From the NCBI GenBank assembly GCA_020632665.1, contig JACKFC010000005.1, positions 62,001 through 126,000 of the forward strand: a DNA stretch of 64,000 bases, read 5' to 3'. The translations under genes were made by a program, and so were the position numbers. Below the pieces are notes generated by a model. That model worked only from the letters and a program-made list of their open reading frames with translations. It did no database searches and was not told the DNA's origin. This DNA is from Deltaproteobacteria bacterium. Its GTDB lineage: Bacteria; Myxococcota_A; UBA9042. Below, in pieces: positions 1 through 9,556 of the stretch (positions are counted from its first letter, which is position 1; every line of letters starts with the position of its first letter).

Positions 1-396
1 CCGGCCGCCGGCGAGGCGCTCGAGCAGGCCGGAGATCTCGAGCGAGGTGCCCTGCAGCCGGTTCGGCACGATATCGCGGACCAGCATCGACTTGCTGGCG
101 TCGACGGCGAAGACGATGTCGATGCCGGCGTTGCTGACTTCGGTCTCGCGTAGGCCGTAGCGCGGCCGGGTCGCCGCGCCGACCAGGAGCAGCAAGGCCA
201 CGCCGATCAGCAGCTCGCGCGCCAAGGCGCGACCCGGCGAGCGGCTCGCCACCAGGCGGTGGACGACCTTGCCGGTGCCGAGGCGGGCGAGGGCCTTGTC
301 CGCGCGGCGCACGCGCAGCACGCCCCACGCGGTGACCGCGAGCGCCACCAGCGCCAGCCAGGCCAGCTCCGGGTTGCCGAAGGTCAACGCGTCCAT
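1..396 (-). CDS. VWA-domain protein, BatB-like (N-terminal part, cut by window edge)
   Basis: Partial gene: about 132 N-terminal residues, running off the left edge. The protein starts MDALTFGNPELAW, has a first membrane segment at about residues 9-28, a second at about 63-78, and then enters a von Willebrand A domain whose MIDAS motif reads D-A-S-K-S. The strings IDIVFAVDASKSM and VPNRLQ are typical of BatB proteins of aerotolerance operons. The ATG is preceded by GGAGGAGG and lies 22 bases after the stop of the other VWA gene, so it is the fifth gene of the minus-strand Bat operon. VWA proteins of this kind sit in the inner membrane with the domain outside the cytoplasm. Family is well supported; exact role (envelope stress or surface assembly) is inferred. 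Confidence 0.85.
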   Translation of the reverse strand, partial: MDALTFGNPELAWLALVALAVTAWGVLRVRRADKALARLGTGKVVHRLVASRSPGRALARELLIGVALLLLVGAATRPRYGLRETEVSNAGIDIVFAVDASKSMLVRDIVPNRLQGTSLEISGLLERLAGGR

Positions 397-418
397 CGTT
401 GCAGCTTCCTCCTCCCGG

Positions 419-1534
419 CTAGGCCGGGAATCGCCCCAGCACCGTGCGGCGCAGCAGCAGGTCCAGACCGAGCAGGAGCAGCCCTGCCACCAGCCAGCCG
501 AAGAAGAGCTCGCTGCGGCTGGTGTGTACCTTGACCTCGAAGGTCGTTCGCTCGAGATCCTCGAAGTCTTTTTCGAATTTCTGCGGATCGTAGGACGCGT
601 AGAAGCGTCCGCCGGTCAGCTTGGCGACCTGCTGCAGCAGCTCGGGATCGGTCGGGAAGGGCCGGTCCGGCCGTTGGTAGACGACCCGGCCGAAGCGGTC
701 GCGCAGCAGCGTTCCGCGCAGCGGGTCCATCGCCGGCAGGCGCGACTCGCGGCCGTTGCCGACCAGGAAGGTATACATCCGCACCCGCTCGCGATCCGGC
801 AGGCTCGCGACGTATTTCGGCACCGTCAGCGGATCGAGGCTGCCGCCTTCCTGCTTGCCGTCGGTGATCAGGATCAACATCTTGCTGCGCGATTTGCTCT
901 TCTCCAGGCGAAGGAAGGCGCGGTTGATCGCGTCGCCGATCGCCGTGCCCGAGCCGGCGATGGTGCAGCCGTTGCGGCAGCCCTGCTCGTCCTGCGACAT
1001 CCGCCGGCCGTCGTCGAGGACCAGCGCGTCGAGCGCGTTCAGCAGGCGGACATAGTCCAGCGTCGGTGGGAAGCGCAGGTAGGCCTCGCCGCCGAAGATC
1101 ACGAGGCCGATGCGGTCGGCGCTGCGGCGGCGAATGAATTCCTTGAGGATCCGGCGCGCGGTGCCGAAGCGGTTCAAGGGCTCCTCGCCGCCGGCCTGGA
1201 TGCGCTGGATCTCGTCTTCGGTGGCGTCGATCGCGTTCATCGAGCCCGACATATCGAGCGCGATCATGATGTCGATGCCGTCACCGGAGAGCAGCTCACG
1301 ATCGACCTGCTGCGGTCGGGCCATGGCGACGATCAGCACGCAGATCGCCGCGACCCGCACCGCGTCGGGCAACCAGTGCAGGCGGGCGCGCGGCGAGCGC
1401 GGCACGGCCTTGGCGATCCGCAGCGAGGAGAATTGCAGCGTCGCCGGGCGGCTGCGCAGCCGCTGCCAGCCGAGCCAGAGCGCAGGGGCCAGCAGCAGCA
1501 GGAACCACGGGTGCTCGAAGGTGAGTCCGGTCAC
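419..1534 (-). CDS. VWA-domain membrane protein, BatA-like
   Basis: 371 residues. An N-terminal hydrophobic segment (about 9-22), a second near 55-70, a VWA domain with MIDAS motif D-M-S-G-S at about residue 93, a Thr-containing loop (GSGTAIGDAI) and the conserved ITDGKQEG, then a C-terminal membrane segment near 345-362. This is the usual BatA plan: a VWA domain between membrane anchors. The start is GTG, overlapping the TGA of the upstream BatD/RDD gene (GTGA), so translation is probably coupled. A 40-residue insert between MIDAS and the following helix contains a cluster of acidic residues. The operon context (MoxR, DUF58, a second VWA gene) supports the call. Confidence 0.88.
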   Translation of the reverse strand: MTGLTFEHPWFLLLLAPALWLGWQRLRSRPATLQFSSLRIAKAVPRSPRARLHWLPDAVRVAAICVLIVAMARPQQVDRELLSGDGIDIMIALDMSGSMNAIDATEDEIQRIQAGGEEPLNRFGTARRILKEFIRRRSADRIGLVIFGGEAYLRFPPTLDYVRLLNALDALVLDDGRRMSQDEQGCRNGCTIAGSGTAIGDAINRAFLRLEKSKSRSKMLILITDGKQEGGSLDPLTVPKYVASLPDRERVRMYTFLVGNGRESRLPAMDPLRGTLLRDRFGRVVYQRPDRPFPTDPELLQQVAKLTGGRFYASYDPQKFEKDFEDLERTTFEVKVHTSRSELFFGWLVAGLLLLGLDLLLRRTVLGRFPA

Positions 1535-3204
1535 GACGGCCTCCCCCCGAGCAGGAGCGGCAGCACCAGCGCGGTGATCGCCAGCAGGCTCATCAGCAGG
1601 GTCGGCAGCCAGGTCGGCCGCGGCGTCCGCAGTCCGTAGCGGCCGTCGATGACACGCGTCTTCGCGGCCTGGTCGCCGAAGCGGCGCAGCTCCGGCAGCT
1701 GCAGCAGGGTCACGATCTCCAGGATCAGGCCGGCGCCGGGCAGCAGCAGGGCGGCGTTGCGCAGCAGGCGCTGGCCGGCGGTCGCCGATTGCGCCTCGCG
1801 GCTCGCTTCACGCGCGGCGCGCTCGTCGTGCAGCGCGGCGTCGGGATCGACCTCGGCCTCGGGATCCCACTCGGCGATGCGCAGGCCGAAGACCGATTTG
1901 CCCGGCGAACCCTCACCGAGCAGGTCGCGGCCGGCCATCCAGAGCAGGAAGAGGAGGTAGGCCGCGTCGAAGAGGCCGCGCTGGCCGGTGTCGATCGCCA
2001 GCCAGGCGAGCAGGCCGGTGGCGACGCCGCCGAGCAGGGCGTCGAAGGCGAAGGCGACCACGCGCAGCTCGAGCGGCGCCATCACCTGGATGCGCAGCTT
2101 GCGTTGCCGGGCCAGCTTGGCGATCTGCTGTGCGCGCTGCCGCTCGAGCTCTTCCTGCGTCTGCATGGTCCGCTGCACGACTTGGCGGATCCAGCCGAGT
2201 TGATCGCGCAGCCGCTCGGGCGTCGCGGCTTGGCGGGCGAACTTGACCAGGTCGCCCTCGGCGGTGAAGTCCTGGAACTCGGCCAGGGTGACGCCGACCA
2301 AGCGCTTGCCGGAGAGGGCGTCGATCAGCTCGGTGCTGGTCATGTCGAGCGCCGGGATGCGGTAGCGGCCTTCGAGGTAGCCGCGCAGGATCTCGGAGAG
2401 CTCGCCGTAGATCAGCCGCGGCTCGTCGGCCTCGAGCCGCTCCGAACCAGCGAGCGCGTCGAGGCGCTCGAAGGCCAGCACATGGGGCGGGATCTGCGGT
2501 TCGGGCTCGCGCACCCGCAAGCGGTCGCGGAGCAGCCGCAGGACCAGCATCGTCAGCACGCCGCCGAGCACGAGCATGCCGAGGATCAGCAAGCCGATCT
2601 GCAGCGGGATATTGTCCTCGACCAGCGGCATCGGCGCCGGGAGCGGAGCCAGCGTCGGCGCGACCTCGCCGGCCAACCCGCTCTCGACCTCGAGCTGCAG
2701 CGACGGGACCTTCACCGTGCCGGATTCGCCGGCGCCGCCACCCTGCACGACGCGGTGCCACGGGATCTCGATCGGCCGGGTCCGGAGCAGTCCACTCCGC
2801 GCGACCATCGCCGGCACCCGCAGCGTCTCGACGATGACCTTGCCGTCGGGCCCCTCTTCCTCCCGGCGCTCGGAGCGGCCCGGGTCGCCGGGCAACGCCA
2901 GCAGCGGCGCCAGCGCCGGCTTGGCCGGGAAGAAGGCTCGGATATCGGGGCTGTAGCGCAACTCGACGACCAACTCGATGCGGTCGCCGAACCTCGGTTG
3001 GGCCGGCTCGACCGACGCCTTGACCGTGACCGGGGCGGCGGCGGAATCAGCTTGCTGCTGCCCCTGCTGCTGCCCCTGCTGCTGCCCCTGCTGCTGCCCT
3101 TGCTGCCCCTGCTGCGCCGTCGCCGGGCCGGCGGCAACGACGACCACGGCGGCCACAACAATGGCGGCCACGACGGTGGCCATGCGGGCGAGACGCATCT
3201 TCAT
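1531..3204 (-). CDS. BatD-like periplasmic protein fused to an RDD membrane domain
   Basis: 557 residues from the ATG that overlaps the DUF58 stop (ATGA). Order: signal peptide or anchor (1-30), a low-complexity Gln/Gly tract (about 32-52) encoded by a 12-base tandem repeat, an Ig-like extracytoplasmic domain resembling BatD/oxygen-tolerance proteins (about 55-215), a membrane helix (about 225-250), a cytoplasmic helical segment of the DUF4381-like type, a charged coiled stretch, and a C-terminal RDD-family domain with several membrane helices and the motif GEGSPGKSVFGLRI. An RDD domain on a BatD-like protein is unusual. A longer reading frame continues upstream but is antisense-style sequence inside the DUF58 gene, so it was rejected. 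Confidence 0.78.
   Translation of the reverse strand: MKMRLARMATVVAAIVVAAVVVVAAGPATAQQGQQGQQQGQQQGQQQGQQQADSAAAPVTVKASVEPAQPRFGDRIELVVELRYSPDIRAFFPAKPALAPLLALPGDPGRSERREEEGPDGKVIVETLRVPAMVARSGLLRTRPIEIPWHRVVQGGGAGESGTVKVPSLQLEVESGLAGEVAPTLAPLPAPMPLVEDNIPLQIGLLILGMLVLGGVLTMLVLRLLRDRLRVREPEPQIPPHVLAFERLDALAGSERLEADEPRLIYGELSEILRGYLEGRYRIPALDMTSTELIDALSGKRLVGVTLAEFQDFTAEGDLVKFARQAATPERLRDQLGWIRQVVQRTMQTQEELERQRAQQIAKLARQRKLRIQVMAPLELRVVAFAFDALLGGVATGLLAWLAIDTGQRGLFDAAYLLFLLWMAGRDLLGEGSPGKSVFGLRIAEWDPEAEVDPDAALHDERAAREASREAQSATAGQRLLRNAALLLPGAGLILEIVTLLQLPELRRFGDQAAKTRVIDGRYGLRTPRPTWLPTLLMSLLAITALVLPLLLGGRPS
3052..3114. repeat. 12-base tandem repeat coding a Gln/Gly linker
   Basis: About four to five copies of a cccctgctgctg unit with slight decay at the right end. 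Read on the minus strand it codes repeated Gln-Gln-Gly-Gln in the BatD/RDD protein, directly after its signal peptide. The period is a multiple of three, so copy-number changes alter linker length without a frameshift. Confidence 0.85.
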
Positions 3205-4079
3205 TGCCGCGCCGCCCGCCGCCGGAAATAGCCCACCAGGGCCGGGAGCCAGGGCTCCCCGACAGTCGCCTCGATCGGCTCGAGGCCATGGCGCCGCAGC
3301 AGGCGCTCGCGATCCTTGCGCTGCTTGCCGGCGAGCTGGGCGAAAGCGCGTCGCCCGCTCCGGCTCGAGGTGTCGAGCCAGAGGATCTCGCCGGATTCGG
3401 CGTCCTCCAAGGGGACCAAGCCCAGGTCGGGCAGGTCGTCCTCGGCGTTGTCGCGGACCACGACCGGGACCACGTCGTGCCGACGCGCCGCGACGCCGAG
3501 CGGGCGGCCCCAATCGTCGGCGAGGAAGTCCGAGAGGAAGAAGACCACGGCGCGCTTGCGCTGGATCCGCGAGAGGTAGTCGCAGGCGACGGCGATATCG
3601 GTGCCGTGGCCCTTCGGCTCGGCCTCGAGCAGCTCGAGGATCACCCGCAGCACGTGGCTGCGCCCCTTCTTCGGTGGGATGTAGCGCTCGATTCGGTCGG
3701 AGAAGAGCACCAACCCGACCCGGTCGTTGTTCTGGATCGCCGAGAAGGCCAAGGTCGCGGCGATCTCTGCTGCCATCTCGCGCTTGGATTGCTCGACGGT
3801 GCCGAATACGCCCGAGGCCGAGAGATCGACCGCGATCAGCACCGTCAGCTCACGCTCCTCGACGAACTTCTTGACGAAGGGCTCGCCGGTACGCGCGGTG
3901 ACGTTCCAGTCGATCAGGCGGACGTCGTCGCCCGGCTGGTACTCGCGCACCGAGTCGAAGCTCATGCCCCGGCCCTTGAAGACGGCATGGTATTGCCCCG
4001 CCATCACGTCGTTGACGAGACGCCGGGTGACCAGCTCGATCTCCTTGACCTTTTTGAGCACCTCGTCGGTGCGGGCCAT
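3201..4079 (-). CDS. DUF58 domain protein
   Basis: 292 residues. Carries the DUF58 signature YQPGDDVRLIDWNVTAR near residue 48-64 followed by EPFVKKFVEERE and a VWA-like fold with AVDLSASG, FLSDFL and a basic C-terminus. DUF58 proteins are regularly paired with MoxR ATPases and VWA proteins in Bat operons, and the gene lies 48 bases after moxR and overlaps the next gene by four bases. The protein has no clear membrane helix, so it is probably cytoplasmic, as part of a MoxR-dependent chaperone complex. That role comes from the family, not from this sequence. Confidence 0.92.
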   Translation of the reverse strand: MARTDEVLKKVKEIELVTRRLVNDVMAGQYHAVFKGRGMSFDSVREYQPGDDVRLIDWNVTARTGEPFVKKFVEERELTVLIAVDLSASGVFGTVEQSKREMAAEIAATLAFSAIQNNDRVGLVLFSDRIERYIPPKKGRSHVLRVILELLEAEPKGHGTDIAVACDYLSRIQRKRAVVFFLSDFLADDWGRPLGVAARRHDVVPVVVRDNAEDDLPDLGLVPLEDAESGEILWLDTSSRSGRRAFAQLAGKQRKDRERLLRRHGLEPIEATVGEPWLPALVGYFRRRAARQ

Positions 4080-4127
4080 GACGCTTCCTCCTCTGCTCGG
4101 CCTGGCGGTGGGACGAACGGACTCGGA

Positions 4128-5114
<987 letters not shown>

Positions 5115-5212
5115 GCCAACTCTCCTCTTTCGGCCCCGCTGGGGTCCCGGCCGTTCGCTCGAACCGATCAGGCGGCGAGCACATTCCACGGCCCACAAGG
5201 GCGGGGGCGGGG

Positions 5213-5240
5213 AAGATAAGACGACGAATCCGGTTGTCGA
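5213..5240 (-). promoter_or_regulatory. Candidate promoter of the moxR/Bat operon
   Basis: Read on the minus strand: -35 TCGACA (5235-5240), 16-base spacer, -10 TATCTT (5213-5218), about 100 bases before the moxR ATG. Found by eye; no expression evidence. Confidence 0.45.
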
Positions 5241-5247
5241 GTCCGAC

Positions 5248-7449
5248 TCAGCGGAAACGGCGGAAGGCGACGCCGGTGCTCTTCTGCCAGCCCGACCAGG
5301 CCACGACCCAGACGTCTGCCGTTTTCTCGTAGGCCAGCGCCGCGCGCATCGGTGGGTTCGACGCCGTCAGTGGCACGAAGAGCTCGCCGAGCTGCGCTCC
5401 GTCGTCACCGAACGAGGCATAGGCGCGCTTCCACACCACGATCCCGCCGTCGGCTTCGGCGCCGGCGCTGATGATCTGGCCGACCTTGCCGGGGTAGGTG
5501 CGCAGCGACTCGACCGCCGGCTCGGCGATATCGAGCGCCGCCCCGAGCGCGGTGCCGTCGACGCCGATCCTTCGGACCCGCTGCTGCGGCTGCGGCAGCA
5601 GATCGATCCAGGTCGCGCTGAACAAGAAATTCGGTTGTGCCAAGAGCGTCAGCGGTGAGAGCGCGACCGGCGGCGCCTGCGGTGAACCGAGGCCGAACGC
5701 CTGCGCCGGTGCCTTGGCGCCGAGCGATCCCGTGGCCTTGTCGGTATAGGGCCGCCAGACCGGGCCGCTATCCGGGTCGAAATAGCTGATCAACACGGCG
5801 TTCTGCTGCACCGCGACGTCGCCGTCCTTGCCGCCCGCGTGGACGACGATCGGCGTCTCTTCCGCCGTCTCCATCTTGCCGTCGGCGAGCAAGCCCTTGA
5901 CCCGGGTCGCCTGGACGCCGGCCGACGGATGCGACCAGACCACCAGGAAGCGGCCGCCCTCCAGCGCCGCCAGGCGGGGCCGGCAGGTTCCGGCGCATCC
6001 GTCCGGCGCGAGCGCGATCGGCGCCGCGAGGAAGACGAGGTCCTCATCGACCAGCACGGCGTGCAGGGCATGCGGCTTGGTCGAGCCCTTGCCGTCGCGG
6101 CCTTCCCAGACCAGCAGGCCCTTGCCGCCGCTCCACACCAGCGCCACCTCGCCCAGGGCCGCAGCGGGGACGTCCGGCGTGCCGTCGTAGGCGTTGAGGT
6201 CGTCGAGGAGCGGCGGCTGCGTGGTGTCGACGGCGCCGCCGACCAGGGCCACGTCGACCCGACGCAGCCGCGCCTTGAGGATATTCTCGATCTCGCGCCA
6301 GACGATGTGGATCCGGCCCTTGCCTGGCGCACCCGGCAGCACCGAGACGCGGCTGTGGTGGACGCCGGTGGTCGGCTCTGGCGCCGCGCTCTTGGCGATC
6401 TCGATCGGCCCGTCGTCGAGCGGATCGATGCCGAAGCTGCCGTCGCGCGGCACCCGGAAGGCGACGACCATCGGCTTGAGCTTGGCGCTGCGCACCCACG
6501 CCGTGCCGCGGAATTCGCCCTTGGTGGTCTGGTCGACGAAGACGTTGCCCTGCGCGCCGTCGTAGCTGGTGCCGGCGAGATCGGCGAACGCAGCCTTCGC
6601 GATCCCCGGCTTGCCGGGACCGACCGCGAAGGACCCGCCGGCCGTCGCGTCTGCGGGGAAGCGGATCGTCGCCTCCAGGCCACCGCCGCCGATCGCCTTG
6701 CCGCCGATCTTCACGCCACCGGTGACGTCGGCCTGCTGCTCGGCGCTGGTCGCGCCGGCAGCGTCCGGCACGCGGGCGACGATTCCCTGTAGGTCACCGA
6801 AGCCGACGTTGACCGTGCGCGCGACCGAGGCAACGCCATCGACCTTCACCACGATCGAGGCGCTTCCCGGCCGCACGCCGACGATGCGGAGCGCGCCCTT
6901 CGAGGTCTGCCAGAGCACCGCAGCAGGCGGGGCCGCGAGGTCGATTGTCGGATCGAAGCCGAGCGCGCGCTCCTTGCCGTCGACCACCAATGCCAGCTCG
7001 GCGCCGTCGGGCAGGGCCTTGCTGCTGCCATCGCCCTGCTTGATCTCGACCAGCGCCTCGCCGTCGGCGCCGAGCTGGAGGTTGTCCGGGATGGTCAGCT
7101 TGACGGCCGACGTCTGCTCGACGTCTTCGGCCACGTCGGTGATCTGCGCGTCGGTCCCGTCGATGCCGTCGGTGATCACGTCGACGGTGGCGTCCCCGGA
7201 CGCGTCGGAGCCAACGTCCTCGACCGTCTCTTCGATCGTGTCGACCGGGGTCGCGTCGGCGGCGTCGGCGCCGCTGCCGTCGCTCGACGTATCGACGGTG
7301 AAGACCGGGATCACCGTGTCCGAGCCGGCGTCCTTGGTCTCTTCGGTTTCGCCGCAGCCGGCGCACGTGAGCAGCAGTAGCAGCGGCAGCAGCAGCACAG
7401 CGACGACACCGGCGGGCGAAGCGGCGTGGCGGGCGCGGCGTGAGGGCAC
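5248..7449 (-). CDS. Large secreted lipoprotein of unknown function
   Basis: About 733 residues from a GTG at 7447-7449; longer starts are possible because the frame stays open to about 7827. The N-terminus is basic, followed by a strong hydrophobic core (PAGVVAVLLLPLLLLLTCAGC) and a lipobox Cys, so it is a lipoprotein. The next 90 residues are a low-complexity Asp/Thr/Ser/Gly/Val linker, typical of Myxococcota surface lipoproteins. The rest has Ig-like and then repeated Leu/Val/Trp-rich segments (for example LVWSGGKGLLVWEG and VWSHPSAG) suggesting a beta-propeller-like fold. No enzymatic motif was recognised. It is divergent from the LuxE-like gene. Confidence 0.72.
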   Translation of the reverse strand: MPSRRARHAASPAGVVAVLLLPLLLLLTCAGCGETEETKDAGSDTVIPVFTVDTSSDGSGADAADATPVDTIEETVEDVGSDASGDATVDVITDGIDGTDAQITDVAEDVEQTSAVKLTIPDNLQLGADGEALVEIKQGDGSSKALPDGAELALVVDGKERALGFDPTIDLAAPPAAVLWQTSKGALRIVGVRPGSASIVVKVDGVASVARTVNVGFGDLQGIVARVPDAAGATSAEQQADVTGGVKIGGKAIGGGGLEATIRFPADATAGGSFAVGPGKPGIAKAAFADLAGTSYDGAQGNVFVDQTTKGEFRGTAWVRSAKLKPMVVAFRVPRDGSFGIDPLDDGPIEIAKSAAPEPTTGVHHSRVSVLPGAPGKGRIHIVWREIENILKARLRRVDVALVGGAVDTTQPPLLDDLNAYDGTPDVPAAALGEVALVWSGGKGLLVWEGRDGKGSTKPHALHAVLVDEDLVFLAAPIALAPDGCAGTCRPRLAALEGGRFLVVWSHPSAGVQATRVKGLLADGKMETAEETPIVVHAGGKDGDVAVQQNAVLISYFDPDSGPVWRPYTDKATGSLGAKAPAQAFGLGSPQAPPVALSPLTLLAQPNFLFSATWIDLLPQPQQRVRRIGVDGTALGAALDIAEPAVESLRTYPGKVGQIISAGAEADGGIVVWKRAYASFGDDGAQLGELFVPLTASNPPMRAALAYEKTADVWVVAWSGWQKSTGVAFRRFR

Positions 7450-7598
7450 GAAGAAGACGGACGACGTCGGCACAGCGGGCTCCGGAGGGCGCGGTGGCGC
7501 CTGAGGTTCTCCCGCGAGGGTGCCGTGTTCTGCCGGCGGCGTCGACACGGCGCGGGGGTTCTTGCCCGAGCGGCACAGTCTCGGCAGCATTCCGCGCG

Positions 7599-8771
7599 AT
7601 GATCGACAACGAACCGCAGAGGGCAGGGCAGCAGGCAGCGTGGCAGGCGAGCGCCGCGGCGCACCGGCAGGCGATGCTGGACTGGATCGCGGCGTGGGCG
7701 GCTGGTGCGCGCGATCCGCAGGCCGACGCGCGACGGCGGGAGGAGCGGGCGACGGCACTCTTCGCGCTGCAGCGTCACGCGATCGCGCCGTATGCAGCCG
7801 TCTGCGCCGCCGCCGGTGCCGAAGCACGGCCTCTGCTGCCGGTCACGGCGCTGAAGCGCCATGCCTGCCAGGTCCCCTGGGCGGTCGCTGCGCCGCGCGC
7901 GATCTTCGAGACCTCCGGCACCACCGACGGCGCACCAGGCACCGTCCGCCTCGCCGATACCTCGCTCTACGACGCGGCCCTGCTCGCCGGCGTGCGGCGC
8001 CAGCTGCTCGGTGGCCAACCCGCCACGGCCTACCGCGTCCTCTCGTTGGTGCCGGAGCCGTCGCTGCGGCCGCGCTCCTCGCTCGGCCATATGGCGGCGA
8101 CGGTGATGGCGGCGCTCGACGATGGGCAGGGCGGCAGCTTCCTCGGCCTCGCCGACGGCGTCGGGAGGGGCGACGGGCAGGGCAGTGCAGCTGGTCTGCG
8201 CGCCGCGGCGCTGCGCAGCGCGCTCGAACAGGCCGTGGCCGACGACGTCCCCGTGCTGCTGCTGACGACCACGATCGCCCTCGAATTGTGGCTCGACGCG
8301 AGCGCCGGCGATCCCCCGCTGCAGCTGCCGGCCGGGAGCCTGGTGATGGACACGGGCGGGCCGAAGGGGCGACGCATCGCCGTGAGCCGCGCCGCGCAGC
8401 GCCGCGCCCTGACCGAGCGCCTCGGCCTCGCCGCAGAGCGCGTGATCGCCGAGTTCGGCATGACCGAGCTCGCCAGCCAGCGCTACGAGCGGCCTGGTGG
8501 CGACCCCGACGCGCCGATCTACGACGGGCCGCCCTGGCTCTGGAGCGTCGTCCTCGACCTCGACACGATGCTCCCGGCGCCGATCGGCAGCCTCGGTGTG
8601 GTCGGCCACATCGATCTCGCCAACCTGGAGACCGCGGCCTTCTTGCTGACCGCCGATCTCGGTCGCTTGGTGCCCGGCGCGGCGGGAGAACTGGGGTTGC
8701 AGTTGGCCGGCCGCGCGCCTGGGAGTGAAGAACGCGGGTGCTCGCTGATCGCCGAGGAGTTCTTGCCATGA
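7599..8771 (+). CDS. LuxE-like acyl-protein synthetase / AMP-dependent acyl-activating enzyme
   Basis: 390 residues. The nucleotide motif ETSGTTDGAPG near residue 103, the central VMDTGGPKGRRI and the late EFGMTELASQRY match the LuxE acyl-protein synthetase family, whose members activate a fatty acid as acyl-AMP and move it to a cysteine on a protein. Length (LuxE is about 370) fits. The LuxE acceptor Cys cannot be assigned with certainty. The stop overlaps the start of the downstream plsC-like gene (ATGA), suggesting that the activated acyl group goes to a glycerolipid-type acceptor. No luxC or luxD reductase or thioesterase is next to it, so a bioluminescence role is not implied. Confidence 0.75.
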   Translation: MIDNEPQRAGQQAAWQASAAAHRQAMLDWIAAWAAGARDPQADARRREERATALFALQRHAIAPYAAVCAAAGAEARPLLPVTALKRHACQVPWAVAAPRAIFETSGTTDGAPGTVRLADTSLYDAALLAGVRRQLLGGQPATAYRVLSLVPEPSLRPRSSLGHMAATVMAALDDGQGGSFLGLADGVGRGDGQGSAAGLRAAALRSALEQAVADDVPVLLLTTTIALELWLDASAGDPPLQLPAGSLVMDTGGPKGRRIAVSRAAQRRALTERLGLAAERVIAEFGMTELASQRYERPGGDPDAPIYDGPPWLWSVVLDLDTMLPAPIGSLGVVGHIDLANLETAAFLLTADLGRLVPGAAGELGLQLAGRAPGSEERGCSLIAEEFLP

Positions 8772-9556
8772 CCCCCTTCAACCTGCGGCACCGCAGCGCG
8801 GTCCTGCTCCGCTCGACGGCGGCCACCATCCGCGCCGGCGTTCCCGGTGTCGTCGTCTCCTGGCTCGGCAAGCCGGACCTGGAGGGCCATTACTCGCGCG
8901 ACGTCTGGTCGACTCGCCTGCTCGAGATCGCCGGCGCCCGGCTCCACGTCGAAGGCCGGGACGGCATCGATTGGAGCCAGCCACACGTCGTCGTCAGCAA
9001 CCACCAATCCGGCCTCGATATCCCGGTCGTCTTCTGTGCCATCCCGGCCGGTGTCGCCTTCGTCTCCAAGGCGGAGGTGCGCAAGGTGCCGATCCTCGGC
9101 TCGTACATGGAGTCGGTCGGTATGGTCTTCCTCGACCGCGGCCACGGCGACGCGGCGATGCGCGCGCTGCACGAGGCGGCCGGCCGGGTGCGGCGCGGAC
9201 GCAGCCAGATCGTCGTCTTCGCCGAGGGAAAGCGCAGCGCCGACGGCCACGTCCGCCTGTTCAAGAACGGCGCCTTCGTCCTGGCCAAAGAAGCCGGCGT
9301 GGCCATCGTGCCGATGGCGCTCGAGGGGGCCGACGAGGTCCTCGGCCCGCGCCCATTCGACACGATCCCGGGAGATGTCCACGCCCGCTTCGGCGCGCCG
9401 ATCCCGGTCGCCGACGTCGAGGCGCTCTCGGTCGAGGCGCTGCGCGACCGCACCCGCGCCGCGATCATCGAGATGAACTTGGCGATGGGCGGCAAGGGCG
9501 GCCTGGACCAATACGCCCGCCGCGGCAAGGGGCCAGAAACAGGGACGCGCGCCTAG
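8768..9556 (+). CDS. 1-acyl-sn-glycerol-3-phosphate acyltransferase (PlsC family)
   Basis: 262 residues. Acyltransferase motif I is HQSGLD (79-84; the HX4D dyad), motif II includes FVSKAEV and VGMVFLDRG, motif III is AEGKRS (the usual EGTR is EGKR here) and motif IV is VPMAL. These are the catalytic and glycerol-3-phosphate binding blocks of PlsC enzymes. GAGGAG lies nine bases before the ATG, which overlaps the upstream stop. Coupling to a LuxE-like enzyme may indicate a dedicated acylation pathway; ordinary phosphatidic acid synthesis is the alternative. Confidence 0.9.
   Translation: MTPFNLRHRSAVLLRSTAATIRAGVPGVVVSWLGKPDLEGHYSRDVWSTRLLEIAGARLHVEGRDGIDWSQPHVVVSNHQSGLDIPVVFCAIPAGVAFVSKAEVRKVPILGSYMESVGMVFLDRGHGDAAMRALHEAAGRVRRGRSQIVVFAEGKRSADGHVRLFKNGAFVLAKEAGVAIVPMALEGADEVLGPRPFDTIPGDVHARFGAPIPVADVEALSVEALRDRTRAAIIEMNLAMGGKGGLDQYARRGKGPETGTRA

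Noticed and set aside
3052..3114. Regular repeats considered as a CRISPR array.
   Set aside because: Units are 12 bases without spacers and code a Gln/Gly linker.
3204..3513. In-frame extension of the BatD/RDD gene upstream to 3513.
   Set aside because: It lies inside the DUF58 gene and the ATG at 3204 forms a clean ATGA join, so the extension is a shadow.
7599..8771. A bioluminescence (lux) gene.
   Set aside because: Only the LuxE-like family is seen, with no luxA, B, C or D.
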